64,000 bases of DNA from Thermobifida alba (lineage in GTDB: Bacteria; Actinomycetota; Actinomycetes; Streptosporangiales; Streptosporangiaceae), in assembly GCF_023208015.1 (NCBI RefSeq), contig NZ_CP051627.1:2356001-2420000 (forward strand), given 5' to 3'. The notes below the pieces were generated by a model. That model worked only from the letters and a program-made list of their open reading frames with translations. It did no database searches and was not told the origin of the DNA. Every line of letters starts with the position of its first letter. Position 1 is the stretch's first letter. Below, piece by piece: positions 20,205 through 28,489 of this stretch. The position numbers and the translations under genes are program-made.

Positions 20205-22184
20205 TCACACCTGGCGGCGCTCCCGGATCGCGGCGAGGATCTCGGCGACCGCCTCGTCGACGGGGACGCCGTTGTTCTGCGAGCCGTCGCGGTACCGGAA
20301 GGAGACCGCGCCCTTGCTCACGTCGTCGTCACCGGCCAGCAGCATGAAGGGGATCTTCTGCTTCTGGGCGTTGCGGATCTTCTTCTGCATCCGGTCGTCG
20401 CTGGAGTCCACCTCGACCCGCACCCCGTGCTCGCGCAGCCGGCGCGCCACCTCCTCCAGGTAGGGCACGTGCTCGCCGGCGATGGGGATGCCCACGGCCT
20501 GCACCGGGGCCAGCCAGGCGGGGAAGGCGCCCGCGTAGTGCTCCAGCAGCACCGCGAAGAAGCGCTCGATGGAGCCGAACAGGGCGCGGTGGATCATCAC
20601 CGGGCGCTGCCGGGAGCCGTCGGCGGCCTGGTACTCCAGCTCGAAGCGCTTGGGCTGCTGGAAGTCGACCTGGATGGTGGACATCTGCCAGGTGCGGCCG
20701 ATGGCGTCCCTGGCCTGCACGGAGATCTTCGGGCCGTAGTAGGCGGCCCCGCCCGGGTCCATGACCAGTTCCAGGTTCTGCTTCTGGGCGGCCTGCCGCA
20801 GGATCTCGGTGGCCTCCTCCCACTCCTCCGGCTCGCCCAGGAACTTCGGGGAGTCGTCGCGGGTGGACAGCTCCAGGTAGAAGTCGCTCAGGCCGTAGTC
20901 GCGCAGCAGGTCCAGCACGAAGGTGAGCAGGCTGTCCAGCTCCGCCGGCATCTGCTCCTTGGTGCAGTAGATGTGCGAGTCGTCCTGGGTGAACCCGCGC
21001 GCCCGGGTCAGGCCGTGCACCACGCCGGACTTCTCGTACCGGTAGACGGTGCCGAACTCGAACAGCCGCAGCGGCAGCTCGCGGTAGGAACGGCCCCGTG
21101 CCCGGTAGATCAGGTTGTGCATGGGGCAGTTCATGGCCTTGAGGTAGTAGTCGGCGCCCTCGAACTGCATGGGCGGGAACATGGCGTCCGCGTAGTTCGG
21201 CAGGTGGCCGGAGGTCTCGAACAGCCTGGCCTTGGAGATGTGCGGGGTGTTGACGAACTGGTACCCGGCCTCCTCGTGGCGGCGGCGCGAGTACTCCTCC
21301 ATCTCCTTGCGCACCACCCCGCCCTTGGGGTGGAACACGGCCAGGCCCGACCCGAGCTCGTCGGGGAAGGAGAACAGGTCGAGCTCGGCGCCGAGCTTGC
21401 GGTGGTCCCGCTTGGCCGCCTCCTCCAGCATGGTGAGGTAGGACTTGAGCGCGTCCCTGGTCTCCCAGGCGGTGCCGTAGATCCGCTGCAGCTGCGGGTT
21501 CTTCTCGCTGCCGCGCCAGTAGGCGGCGGCGGTGCGCATCAGCCGGAACGCGGGGATGACCCTGGTGTCGGGCAGGTGCGGGCCGCGGCACAGGTCCTTC
21601 CAGCACACCTCGCCGGTGCGGGGGTGCAGGTTGTCGTAGATGGTGAGCTGTCCCGCGCCGACCTCGACGCTGGCCCCCTCGGCGGCCTCGCCCGCGCCGC
21701 CCTTGAGGTCGATCAGCTCCAGCTTGTAGGGCTCGTCGGCGAGCTCGGCCCGGGCCTCGTCGTCGGTGACGGCGCGCCGGGAGAAGCGCTGGCCCTGCTT
21801 GACGATCTCCTGCATCCGCTTCTCGATGCGCTTGAGGTCCTCGGGGGTGAACGGCTCGGCGACGTCGAAGTCGTAGTAGAAGCCGTTCTCCACGGGCGGG
21901 CCGATGCCCAGCTTGGCCTCGGGGAACAGTTCCTGGACGGCCTGGGCGAGCACGTGCGCGCAGGAGTGGCGCAGGATCGCCCGCCCCTCCTCGGAGTCGA
22001 TGCGGATCGCCTCCACCACGTCGCCGTCGGCGAGTTCGTGGGCGAGGTCCCGCGGCTCCCCGTTGACCAGGGCGGCGATCACGGTTCGCCCGTCCGCTTC
22101 CAACGCCTGGCCCGCCGTGGTGCCCGCCGCCACCGCACGCTCGGTTCCGGCGAGGGTGATACGCAGTTCAGGCACGGCGGACAC
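20205..22184 (-). CDS. thrS: Threonyl-tRNA synthetase
   Basis: Class II synthetase of 659 residues that charges tRNA-Thr. It has an N-terminal TGS-like domain ([14 protein letters not shown]), a second editing-type domain with [12 protein letters not shown] (the HxxxH zinc site typical of ThrRS editing), the class II core ([12 protein letters not shown] with its zinc Cys, [24 protein letters not shown], then [13 protein letters not shown]), and the anticodon domain. Start GTG at 22184 with GAGGAG 5 bases upstream; the open frame to 22292 is not conserved-looking. No T-box leader is visible. Confidence 0.96.
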   Translation of the reverse strand: MSAVPELRITLAGTERAVAAGTTAGQALEADGRTVIAALVNGEPRDLAHELADGDVVEAIRIDSEEGRAILRHSCAHVLAQAVQELFPEAKLGIGPPVENGFYYDFDVAEPFTPEDLKRIEKRMQEIVKQGQRFSRRAVTDDEARAELADEPYKLELIDLKGGAGEAAEGASVEVGAGQLTIYDNLHPRTGEVCWKDLCRGPHLPDTRVIPAFRLMRTAAAYWRGSEKNPQLQRIYGTAWETRDALKSYLTMLEEAAKRDHRKLGAELDLFSFPDELGSGLAVFHPKGGVVRKEMEEYSRRRHEEAGYQFVNTPHISKARLFETSGHLPNYADAMFPPMQFEGADYYLKAMNCPMHNLIYRARGRSYRELPLRLFEFGTVYRYEKSGVVHGLTRARGFTQDDSHIYCTKEQMPAELDSLLTFVLDLLRDYGLSDFYLELSTRDDSPKFLGEPEEWEEATEILRQAAQKQNLELVMDPGGAAYYGPKISVQARDAIGRTWQMSTIQVDFQQPKRFELEYQAADGSRQRPVMIHRALFGSIERFFAVLLEHYAGAFPAWLAPVQAVGIPIAGEHVPYLEEVARRLREHGVRVEVDSSDDRMQKKIRNAQKQKIPFMLLAGDDDVSKGAVSFRYRDGSQNNGVPVDEAVAEILAAIRERRQV

Positions 22185-22368
22185 GGTGTCTCCTCGAAAA
22201 GTTCTCGTCGGCTGTCGACCGGACCGGCGGGTCCGGCGGCGGGGTCGTCCCGTCGTTCCGATGCTAGCGGCCTCCGGCCGCGCGCGCCGCACCGCCGACC
22301 CGGTGGTGCATCGGCGGATCTCGCGGGTAGATCTTCCGTCGAGACCTCACCGAAGAGGGAGAGAACAG

Positions 22369-23460
22369 GTGCGCATCGTCATCGTGGGGGCGGGAATCGC
22401 CGGACTCACTCTCGCGGTCGCGCTGCGCCGCCACGGCATCGCCCCGGTCGTTCTGGAGCAGTCGCACCGCCCTGTTCCGCCCGGGACCGGGATCCAGGTT
22501 CCCCCCTCCGTGGTCCACCGGCTCAGGGCGCTGGGCCTGGGCGGAGCCCTGGACCGCCGCGGCGTCCGTCCCGCAGGAGTCGACGTCCTGGACTGGCGGG
22601 ACGGCTCCGTCCTGGACTCGCTGCCCCTGGGCCCCGACTGCGAACGCCGGTTCGGCGCGCCCTACTACACGATGCTCCGCTCGGAGCTGCACGCGACGCT
22701 GCTGGACGCGCTGCCCGCCGGGACGGTGCACACCGGCCGCTACGTCACCGACGTGCTGGACGGCGTCGACGTGGTCACCCTGTACTGCGCGGACGGCAAG
22801 CGGGTGCACGCCGAGGCGGTGGTCGCCGCGGACGGGGCCCACTCGACGGTGCGCCAGGCCGTGCTCCCCGCCGTGTCCCGCCCCTCACCCCTGCGGATCT
22901 GCCGGGGGCGGACGCCCGCCGTGCTCGTGCCGGGCGCCGACGCTCTGCGGATCAGGGTGTGGCCGCGCTCGGACCGGTACTTCGCCTGCTACCCGGTGGA
23001 GGGCGGGCGCACCGTCAGCTTCGGCGCGGTCCTGCCCGGCGAACCGGGGCGGCTGGAGTCCTGGGTCCCCGGCCGACGGGTCGGCGACCTGCTCGCCGCC
23101 TTCGCCGGTTGGAGCGGGGAGGTCACCGACCTGGTCGCTGCCGCGGAGTGGATCGGCGTGTGGACCCCGCACCGGCACTCCCCGTCCCGCGCGTGGTGCC
23201 GGGGCCGGGTGGCGCTCATCGGCGACGCGGCCCATCCGGAGCTGCCGTTCCTGCCGCAGGGACTGGCCCAGTCGGTCGAGGACGCCGTGGTGCTGGCCGG
23301 GCTGCTGCGCACGGCCACCGGCCCGACGGTGGAGAAGGTGCTGGAGCGGTACGCGGCGGCACGGCGGGGACAGGTCGGCCCCGCCGTGGACCTCACCCCG
23401 GACCGGCTGGACTCGCTGCTCGAACTGCGCGCCGCGGGGGTCGGGACCGAGGGCCGCTGA
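22369..23460 (+). CDS. FAD-dependent monooxygenase (PHBH/UbiH fold)
   Basis: 363 residues starting VRIVIVGAGIAGLTLAVAL, the FAD ADP-binding GxGxxG motif. VAADGAHSTVR (the DG motif) lies near residue 150 and GDAAHPELPFLPQGLAQSVEDA (flavin-contacting GD motif) near 285. The substrate is not predictable; relatives act on aromatic and polyketide compounds. GTG at 22369 has GAGGGAGAGA upstream. It diverges from thrS across 184 bp and appears monocistronic. Confidence 0.88.
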   Translation: MRIVIVGAGIAGLTLAVALRRHGIAPVVLEQSHRPVPPGTGIQVPPSVVHRLRALGLGGALDRRGVRPAGVDVLDWRDGSVLDSLPLGPDCERRFGAPYYTMLRSELHATLLDALPAGTVHTGRYVTDVLDGVDVVTLYCADGKRVHAEAVVAADGAHSTVRQAVLPAVSRPSPLRICRGRTPAVLVPGADALRIRVWPRSDRYFACYPVEGGRTVSFGAVLPGEPGRLESWVPGRRVGDLLAAFAGWSGEVTDLVAAAEWIGVWTPHRHSPSRAWCRGRVALIGDAAHPELPFLPQGLAQSVEDAVVLAGLLRTATGPTVEKVLERYAAARRGQVGPAVDLTPDRLDSLLELRAAGVGTEGR

Positions 23461-23541
23461 CCGCCCCGTCCGCCGGGTCGGCAGGGTGCGACGTGGTGTT
23501 TTCCACCGACCGCCGTCCCGGGGGCAGCTATCGTGGTGACC

Positions 23542-24003
23542 ATGTCCGCCCACCCAGCGACCGGTTCGGACGGTGTGCCTCCCGCGGCACCGCAGCTCCG
23601 CAGCCGCAGCAGAGTCCGCCGATGGCGGAGGCTCCGCGTCCACGCGCGCTTGTGGCGCAGGCGCATGCACTCCCATCCGGCGCTTCACCTGACCTGGCGG
23701 TTCACGGTCGGCCTGGTCGGCTCGGTCGTCCTGCTGGGCGGCGTGGTGATGTGCGTGACTCCCGGTCCGGGGATCGGAGGGGTCATCGTGGGCCTGGCGA
23801 TCCTGGCCACCGAGTTCTCGTGGGCGCGCCGCCTGCTGTGGCGGGCCCGCCGCTACGCCTCCCGGGTGCGGTCCCAGGCGGCCGAGAAGATCCGGGAGCA
23901 CCGGCTGCGGTCGTCCTCCCGCGCGGGCGCGCGGGTGGTCCCCGATGCTGTCCCGAACCTGTCTGGACATCACAAAGCCCCAGGTGATCTACTGAAAGAC
24001 TAG
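23542..24003 (+). CDS. PGPGW transmembrane protein (TIGR02611-like)
   Basis: 153 residues. An arginine-rich cytosolic N terminus (about 1-50) is followed by a hydrophobic hairpin WRFTVGLVGSVVLLGGVVMCVTPGPGIGGVIVGLAILATEF, cited here by its key PGPG turn, and a basic C-terminal tail. The T-P-G-P-G motif defines the family; the function is unknown. The last 10 codons lie inside the hairpin at 23976-24019, so the coding end doubles as the terminator. Confidence 0.8.
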   Translation: MSAHPATGSDGVPPAAPQLRSRSRVRRWRRLRVHARLWRRRMHSHPALHLTWRFTVGLVGSVVLLGGVVMCVTPGPGIGGVIVGLAILATEFSWARRLLWRARRYASRVRSQAAEKIREHRLRSSSRAGARVVPDAVPNLSGHHKAPGDLLKD

Positions 24004-24019
24004 TAGGTAACCTGGGGCT
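23976..24019. terminator. Bidirectional terminator overlapping the end of the PGPGW gene
   Basis: Arms agccccaggt and acctggggct (10 bp) enclose an inner 5-bp stem ctact/agtag. The element lies between the plus-strand PGPGW gene, whose stop codon is inside it, and the 3' end of the minus-strand tRNA-Val. Confidence 0.65.
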
Positions 24020-24021
24020 CG

Positions 24022-24095
24022 TGGGCGATACTGGACTCGAACCAGTGACCTCGTCGGTGTGAACGACGCGCTCTAACCAACTGAGCTAATCGCCC
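24022..24095 (-). tRNA. tRNA-Val (anticodon CAC)
   Basis: A full cloverleaf on the minus strand: acceptor GGGCGAT/ATCGCCC, D arm GCTCAGTTGGTTAGAGC, anticodon loop TTCACAC in a CGTCG/CGACG stem, and T loop TTCGAGT. CCA is not encoded. It reads GUG codons. Confidence 0.95.
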
Positions 24096-24550
24096 TGCCT
24101 GGGTCCTGTTCCCCGTGCGGTGAACCGGACAAGGAAAACTCTAGCGCATCCGCGGGGGTGGGTGATCCACTCGGACGCGCGCCCCCTCGACAATGAGTGT
24201 GGTCGATGTCACATAATACTTGCGCAAGGGGAGGTCAACGCACACAAAATGTGAAAGCCCCTCATATACCGGCGATGTGGGCCCTACCCCGACCCGGGGA
24301 CCCCCACACGCCACCCCAAGGGTGATGCGGCCCACAGGCCCTCCGGAAATTCTTCGTTTCCCCAGCTCATTACATTGGCCGAAGAGTGTGGGAAGTCCCG
24401 GCGCGACGCCGCCTCACCTCCAATCGAAAAGTTCCCCGGTAACGCGTCACTGATCGTCCGGCCCGTCGAGCGGACGAGATGGCAGTCCCCGACGCCTGGG
24501 GAAGCCCGGCCATCCGAACGCATCTGACCGGACGAGAGAAGGTTTGGCTT
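24096..24550. other. 455-bp control region upstream of ssgB and of tRNA-Val
   Basis: An AT-richer intergenic region. On the minus strand TTGACC and TATTAT occur around 24205-24235 with a short 14-nt spacer and could serve the tRNA. On the plus strand the ssgB promoter is expected but no consensus is clear. Short repeats such as caca-aaa-tgtg occur near 24243. I see no gene. Confidence 0.4.
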
Positions 24551-24967
24551 ATGAACAGCAGCGGCACCTCTGTCACCTGCGAACTCGGTCTGCGACTGAT
24601 CGTCCCCGACCGCGCCCCCGTGCCCCTGGTCGCCCGGCTCGACTACTCCGTGAGCGATCCCTACGCCATCAAGGCCGCCTTCCACGTGGGTGAGGACGAG
24701 CCCGTGGAGTGGATCTTCGCGCGGGAACTGCTGACCGTCGGCATCGTCCGCGCGGCCGGTGAGGGCGACGTCCGCGTCTGGCCCTCCCAGGGAGAGGGGA
24801 AGCGCACCGTCAACATCGCGCTGTCCTCGCCCTTCGGCCAGGCGCAGTTCGACGCGCAGGTGGCACCCCTGTCGGAGTTCCTGCACCGCACCTACGAACT
24901 GGTCCCGGCCGGCCAGGAAGGCGACTACATCGACCTGGACGCCGAGATCACCGAGCACCTCAGCTGA
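24551..24967 (+). CDS. ssgB: SsgA-like sporulation protein (SsgB type)
   Basis: 138 residues, cytoplasmic, sporulation-specific. It matches the SsgA/SsgB family throughout (MNSSGTSVTCELGLRLIVPD, RLDYSVSDPYAIKAAFH, WIFARELL, SSPFGQAQFDA). In Streptomyces, SsgB recruits FtsZ to sporulation septa. The length and the acidic end match SsgB better than other family members. ATG 24551 has GAGAAGG 8 bases upstream. It stands alone: a long control region precedes it and a strong hairpin follows, which fits independent developmental control. Confidence 0.9.
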   Translation: MNSSGTSVTCELGLRLIVPDRAPVPLVARLDYSVSDPYAIKAAFHVGEDEPVEWIFARELLTVGIVRAAGEGDVRVWPSQGEGKRTVNIALSSPFGQAQFDAQVAPLSEFLHRTYELVPAGQEGDYIDLDAEITEHLS

Positions 24968-25107
24968 CCGGGCCGCGGTCGGCGCCCCTGGCCGGCCCGG
25001 ACGCCGCTGTCCCACGTGCGTCCGGCGACCGGGACCCTCCGAAAGTTCCCGATCAGGGGCTTACCCGGCCGCCTCCCGACTAAACCGCGATATGCGGCAG
25101 GCCACAG

Positions 25108-25140
25108 AAAGCGCCGCGGTTCCCGCAACCGCGGCGCTTT
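25108..25140. terminator. Bidirectional terminator between ssgB and the aminotransferase gene
   Basis: A perfect 14-bp stem (aaagcgccgcggtt / aaccgcggcgcttt) with a 5-nt loop. It has A and T runs at its edges on both strands, as expected for a shared intrinsic terminator between convergent genes. Confidence 0.8.
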
Positions 25141-25157
25141 CCGCGTCCGAGGACCGC

Positions 25158-26000
25158 TCAGGGGTCCATGTCGGCCGCGCTGCGCTCGGCGAACACCCTC
25201 ATGGCCTCGGCCGTGACGGGGCCGGGAGCCTCGGGCAGCGCCCGGCCGTCGACGGCGCGGATCGGCTGCACGTCCCGCCCGGTGGAGGTCAGGAACGCCT
25301 CGGTGGCCTCCGACAGCGCCGCCATCGGCACGTCCTCCTCCACACCGCCCACCCATTCCAGGACCAGCTCGCGGGTGATGCCCGCCAGCGGCCCCGCCGA
25401 CAGCGGAGGCGTCACGAGCCGGCCGTCCAGGACCACGAAGACGTTGCTTCCCGTCCCCTCGCACAGGTTGCCCGCGGTGTTGGCGAAGATCGCCTCACCG
25501 GCGCCGCGTCGGCGCGCGTGGTCGAGGGCGAGCACGTTCTCGGCGTAGGAGGTCGTCTTCAGCCCGCTCAGCGCGCCCTTCTCGTTGCGGCTCCAGGGCA
25601 CCACGGCCACGTCCACCGTCGGCGCGGGCCGGGCGAACGGCCCCACGGCCACCACCGCGGTCAGCTCCCCGCCCGTGCGTTCCGAGCCCAGCGGTCCCGG
25701 TCCCCCCGTCACGGTGATGCGCACCCGGCCGGGATCGGTGTCCGGGTTGGCCGCCAGGGCCTGGCGCACCCCGTCGCGGATGAGGTCGAGGTCGACCTCC
25801 CCCAGTCCCAGGCCGCGCGCCGACCGCGCCAGTCGGCGCAGGTGCCGGGTGAGCGCGAACGGTTGGCCGCCCACCGACTTGACCGTCTCGAAAACCCCGT
25901 CGCCGACCGTGACGCCGTGGTCGAGGACGGGAATCCGCGCCTCGCTCTCGTCCACCACACGGCCGGTGCCGTAACCGGCTCCGGCGATCCAGATCCTCAT
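25158..26000 (-). CDS. pabC: PLP class IV aminotransferase (aminodeoxychorismate lyase-like)
   Basis: 280 residues with fold type IV PLP features: PVLDHGVTVGDGVFET near residue 24, the catalytic lysine in LKTTSYAENV, and EAIFANTAGNLCEGTGSNVF with the cofactor-contacting Glu and TG-S-N. This group covers 4-amino-4-deoxychorismate lyase (folate), branched-chain and D-amino acid aminotransferases. The lyase call is favoured by overall resemblance to actinobacterial PabC but is not certain; no folate gene is adjacent. Confidence 0.75.
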   Translation of the reverse strand: MRIWIAGAGYGTGRVVDESEARIPVLDHGVTVGDGVFETVKSVGGQPFALTRHLRRLARSARGLGLGEVDLDLIRDGVRQALAANPDTDPGRVRITVTGGPGPLGSERTGGELTAVVAVGPFARPAPTVDVAVVPWSRNEKGALSGLKTTSYAENVLALDHARRRGAGEAIFANTAGNLCEGTGSNVFVVLDGRLVTPPLSAGPLAGITRELVLEWVGGVEEDVPMAALSEATEAFLTSTGRDVQPIRAVDGRALPEAPGPVTAEAMRVFAERSAADMDP

Positions 26001-26331
26001 GCCCGTCCCTTCCCTCGTCCCTCTCGTCCCGAGGACGCCCCGCTCCTCCGGACCGCGTACCCGCGCCACCGTCAACAGGTTGACCGGCTCCGGCCGGAGC
26101 CCCCCGGGGCCGCGGATACGGGAGTACGGTAGCGAGTCGGTGTGGGACGTTCCGCCTCCTTCGCCCGCCCGTACCGGAAGACGACCACACCGGATCCCCA
26201 AACACATCACAAATGGCTATCATCTGGGCAACGCTCGTAGGACCACTGACAACCAACCGCCGGTGACCACCGGACCCCGCCTCCGGCTTCGGTCCGTCCA
26301 CTTCCACACGACGACACAGATCAAGAGAGCC
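26001..26331. other. 331-bp divergent promoter region
   Basis: It lies between the aminotransferase gene (minus) and the roadblock gene (plus). AT-richer patches occur near 26200-26235. No consensus promoter stands out and no small gene is visible. Confidence 0.4.
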
Positions 26332-26763
26332 ATGACCCCACGGAGCACCGCCCCTGGCGAACTGAGTTGGCTGCTCGACGACCTCCTCACCCGTGCGGAG
26401 GGCACGCACCACGCGATCGTGCTGTCCACCGACGGCCTGCTGATGGCCTCGTCGAGCCAGCTGGAACGTTCCGACGCCGAGCAGCTGTCCGCCATCGCCT
26501 CCGGGTTGCAGAGCCTGGCCGGGGGAGCGAGCCGGCGCTTCGGCTCCGGAAACGTGCGGCAGAGCATCATCGAGATGGACAAGGCGTTCCTCTTCGTCGC
26601 CGCCGCCGGCGAGGGAGCCTGCATGGCCGTCCTCGCCGACGCCGAGTGCGACGTCGGCATGGTCGCCTACGAGATGAACATGGTCATCCAACGCGTCGGC
26701 CAGTACCTCGCCGCCCCGCCGCGCCCGGACATCCCCCTCTCCCCCGGACCGACCGAACGCTGA
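26332..26763 (+). CDS. Roadblock/LC7 domain protein (CvnB-like, orphan)
   Basis: 143 residues forming one roadblock/LC7 domain (ELSWLLDDLLTRAEGTHHAIVLSTDGLLMASS, then a SIIEMDKAFLFVAAAGEGACMAVL strand pair, VGMVAYEMNMVIQRVG). In Streptomyces conservons such proteins (CvnB) work with a sensor-like CvnA, a DUF742 CvnC and a small GTPase CvnD. None of these is next to it here: tRNA genes follow and the aminotransferase precedes. It may act as a free subunit for a conservon elsewhere. Confidence 0.85.
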   Translation: MTPRSTAPGELSWLLDDLLTRAEGTHHAIVLSTDGLLMASSSQLERSDAEQLSAIASGLQSLAGGASRRFGSGNVRQSIIEMDKAFLFVAAAGEGACMAVLADAECDVGMVAYEMNMVIQRVGQYLAAPPRPDIPLSPGPTER

Positions 26764-26842
26764 ACCGCCCGTTCGGTCGGCGGTCCCCACTCGCCGACCG
26801 GACGGCACACCCGCCGTTTCCCCGCTGCCGAGGCTGTCGAGT

Positions 26843-26870
26843 TTGTAGGACCGCCGGAATCCGCTACAGT
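26843..26870 (+). promoter_or_regulatory. Promoter of tRNA cluster 1
   Basis: TTGTAG, a 16-nt spacer, and TACAGT followed by TCTTA. The second tRNA cluster has the same arrangement at 29815-29842, with the same bases from tccgc through the -10 box to tctta. That conservation is the main support. Confidence 0.7.
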
Positions 26871-26921
26871 TCTTAGCGCAGCAAGAGACGCCCTCCACGA
26901 GGGGGAAACGGTCTCTTCCGC

Positions 26922-26994
26922 GCGGACGTGGCTCAGTTGGTAGAGCATCACCTTGCCAAGGTGAGGGTCGCGGGTTCGAATCCCGTCGTCCGCT
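26922..26994 (+). tRNA. tRNA-Gly (anticodon GCC), copy 1
   Basis: Cloverleaf with acceptor GCGGACG/CGTCCGC, D arm GCTCAGTTGGTAGAGC, anticodon loop TTGCCAA, T loop TTCGAAT, discriminator T. CCA is not encoded. Copies 2 and 3 are identical across the tRNA. Confidence 0.96.
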
Positions 26995-27028
26995 CGAAGT
27001 AACGCAGATGTGGAGCTTCACGCACCAC

Positions 27029-27101
27029 GCGGACGTGGCTCAGTTGGTAGAGCATCACCTTGCCAAGGTGAGGGTCGCGGGTTCGAATCCCGTCGTCCGC
27101 T
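27029..27101 (+). tRNA. tRNA-Gly (anticodon GCC), copy 2
   Basis: Same sequence as copy 1, 34 bp downstream in the same cluster. It occupies the position that tRNA-Cys holds in the second cluster. Confidence 0.96.
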
Positions 27102-27127
27102 CGGCAGAGACCGCGACAGGGTCTCCG

Positions 27128-27202
27128 GGGCGATTAGCTCAGTGGGAGAGCGCTACCTTGACACGGTAGAGGCCACTGGTTCAATCCCAGTATCGCCCAC
27201 CA
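27128..27202 (+). tRNA. tRNA-Val (anticodon GAC), copy 1
   Basis: Acceptor GGGCGAT/ATCGCCC, anticodon loop TTGACAC in a CTACC/GGTAG stem, T loop TTCAATC. CCA is encoded (27200-27202). It differs from copy 2 by one base in the variable region (gaggcc versus gaggtc). Confidence 0.95.
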
Positions 27203-27208
27203 CAGCAG

Positions 27209-27253
27209 AACGCAGAGGGGTCCCTCCCGTCACGGGAGGGACCCCTCTGCGTT
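27209..27253 (+). terminator. Terminator of tRNA cluster 1
   Basis: A stem of about 20 bp (aacgcagaggggtccctccc and its complement) with a very small loop, followed by ttt, starting 6 bp after the tRNA-Val CCA. Confidence 0.85.
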
Positions 27254-27257
27254 TCCT

Positions 27258-27273
27258 CAGGGGCTCGCCCCTG
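27258..27273. repeat. Short hairpin following the tRNA terminator
   Basis: caggggc-tc-gcccctg, a 7-bp stem with a 2-nt spacer, between the cluster 1 terminator and the larger palindrome at 27280. Confidence 0.45.
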
Positions 27274-27279
27274 GCCACA

Positions 27280-27313
27280 CGGTTCCGGTGCGGCGGCCGC
27301 CGCACCGGAACCG
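27280..27313 (-). terminator. 34-nt perfect palindrome downstream of the FKBP gene
   Basis: Two exact 17-nt arms (cggttccggtgcggcgg and its reverse complement) with no spacer, about 100 bp after the FKBP stop on the minus strand. The likely role is the FKBP terminator; with 27209 and 27258 it forms a three-hairpin barrier between converging units. Confidence 0.55.
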
Positions 27314-27416
27314 CCGGCGGGACGACGATGCCGCCGACCGCCTCCGCACGGACGGGCCGCGCGGCCGCACCCCGGACCGTCCACTCGGCGCCGCCGCGCG
27401 GGACCGCGGTGCGGGT

Positions 27417-27791
27417 TCAGTCCACCCCGAGCAGGTCGACGACGAAGACCAGGGTCTCGTTGGGCTTGATGACCCCGCCCACGCCCCGGGGGCCGTACCC
27501 CAGGTGCGGCGGGATGACCAGCTTGCGCCGTCCGCCCACGCGCATGCCCAGCACGCCCTGGTCCCAGCCCGCGATGACCCGTCCCGCCCCCAGGGGGAAC
27601 CGCAGCGGCTCCCCGCGGTTCCAGGAGGCGTCGAACTCCTCCCCCGTGGAGTGGGCCACGCCCACGTAGTGGACGGTGACCACGGAACCGTGCCCGGCCT
27701 GCGCGCCGTCCCCGACCGTGATGTCGGTGACCTCCAGTTCGGCCGGCGGCGGACCGTCGATGTAGTCGATCTCGGGACGTTCGAGCGCCAT
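27417..27791 (-). CDS. FKBP-type peptidyl-prolyl cis-trans isomerase
   Basis: A 124-residue single-domain FKBP with no signal peptide, so cytoplasmic. Characteristic segments are VTVHYVGVAHSTGEEFDASW, FPLGAGRVIAGWDQGVLGM and RRKLVIPPHLGYG, with active-site aromatics Y, F, W and Y in place. It catalyses proline isomerisation in protein folding. It lies alone, minus strand, between tRNA cluster 1 and the divergent gluconokinase gene. Confidence 0.92.
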   Translation of the reverse strand: MALERPEIDYIDGPPPAELEVTDITVGDGAQAGHGSVVTVHYVGVAHSTGEEFDASWNRGEPLRFPLGAGRVIAGWDQGVLGMRVGGRRKLVIPPHLGYGPRGVGGVIKPNETLVFVVDLLGVD

Positions 27792-27962
27792 GAGGCTCCC
27801 CCTGTCGTGGTTGGCAACAGGGTCATCAGCATAGGAGGTCGCGCACCCCGCTCCGACCCGTCCCGCGGACTCCGCCCCGGGCCCACCGCCTTGCGGAACG
27901 GCTCCGGCTGTGCGAGCCTGCGGAGTCGCGCCGGTGCGGACGGTCTCGACGAGGGAGCGGGC

Positions 27963-28475
27963 ATGCATTTCGTCTTCATGGGGGTCTCCGGGAGCGGCAA
28001 GACCACCGTGGCGCGCGGGGTCTCCCAGCGGCTGGGGATCCCCTTCGCGGACGCCGACGACTTCCATCCCGAGGCCAACGTCGCCAAGATGGCCAACGGC
28101 GTCCCGCTGACCGACGCCGACCGGCTCCCCTGGCTGCGGTCGCTGGCGGCCTGGATCGGCGAGCACGAGGAGCGGGGCGACTCCTCGGTCCTGGCCTGTT
28201 CGGCGCTGCGCCGCTCCTACCGCGACATCCTGCGCGGCGGCGCCCCCGGCGTCTTCTTCGTCCACCTGCACGGCCCGGCCGAGCTGATCGGGGAGCGGCT
28301 GCGCCGCCGCCGCGGCCACTTCATGCCTCCCGGGCTCCTGGACTCCCAGTTCGCGGCCCTGGAACCGCTCGGCCCCGACGAGGCGGGCGTGGTCCTGGAC
28401 GTCGCCGCCGCTCCCGAGGAGCTGGTGGCGGAGGCGGCGCGGACCGCCGCCGGACTCCTGGCCGAACGGCGCTGA
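27963..28475 (+). CDS. gntK: Gluconokinase
   Basis: 170-residue P-loop kinase that phosphorylates D-gluconate to 6-phosphogluconate. Walker A GVSGSGKTT (residues 8-16), substrate region DADDFHPEANVAKMANGVPLTD, CSALRRSYRDILR and HFMPPGLLDSQF are all typical of GntK. ATG 27963 has GGGAGCGGGC upstream. No gluconate permease or GntR regulator is adjacent, so it appears to stand alone. Confidence 0.92.
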   Translation: MHFVFMGVSGSGKTTVARGVSQRLGIPFADADDFHPEANVAKMANGVPLTDADRLPWLRSLAAWIGEHEERGDSSVLACSALRRSYRDILRGGAPGVFFVHLHGPAELIGERLRRRRGHFMPPGLLDSQFAALEPLGPDEAGVVLDVAAAPEELVAEAARTAAGLLAERR

Positions 28476-28489
28476 GGGCCGCGGAGCGC

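Noticed and set aside
24022-24095. tRNA-Val as a possible integration site
   Set aside because: No integrase, no direct repeat of the tRNA 3' end and no foreign-looking genes nearby.
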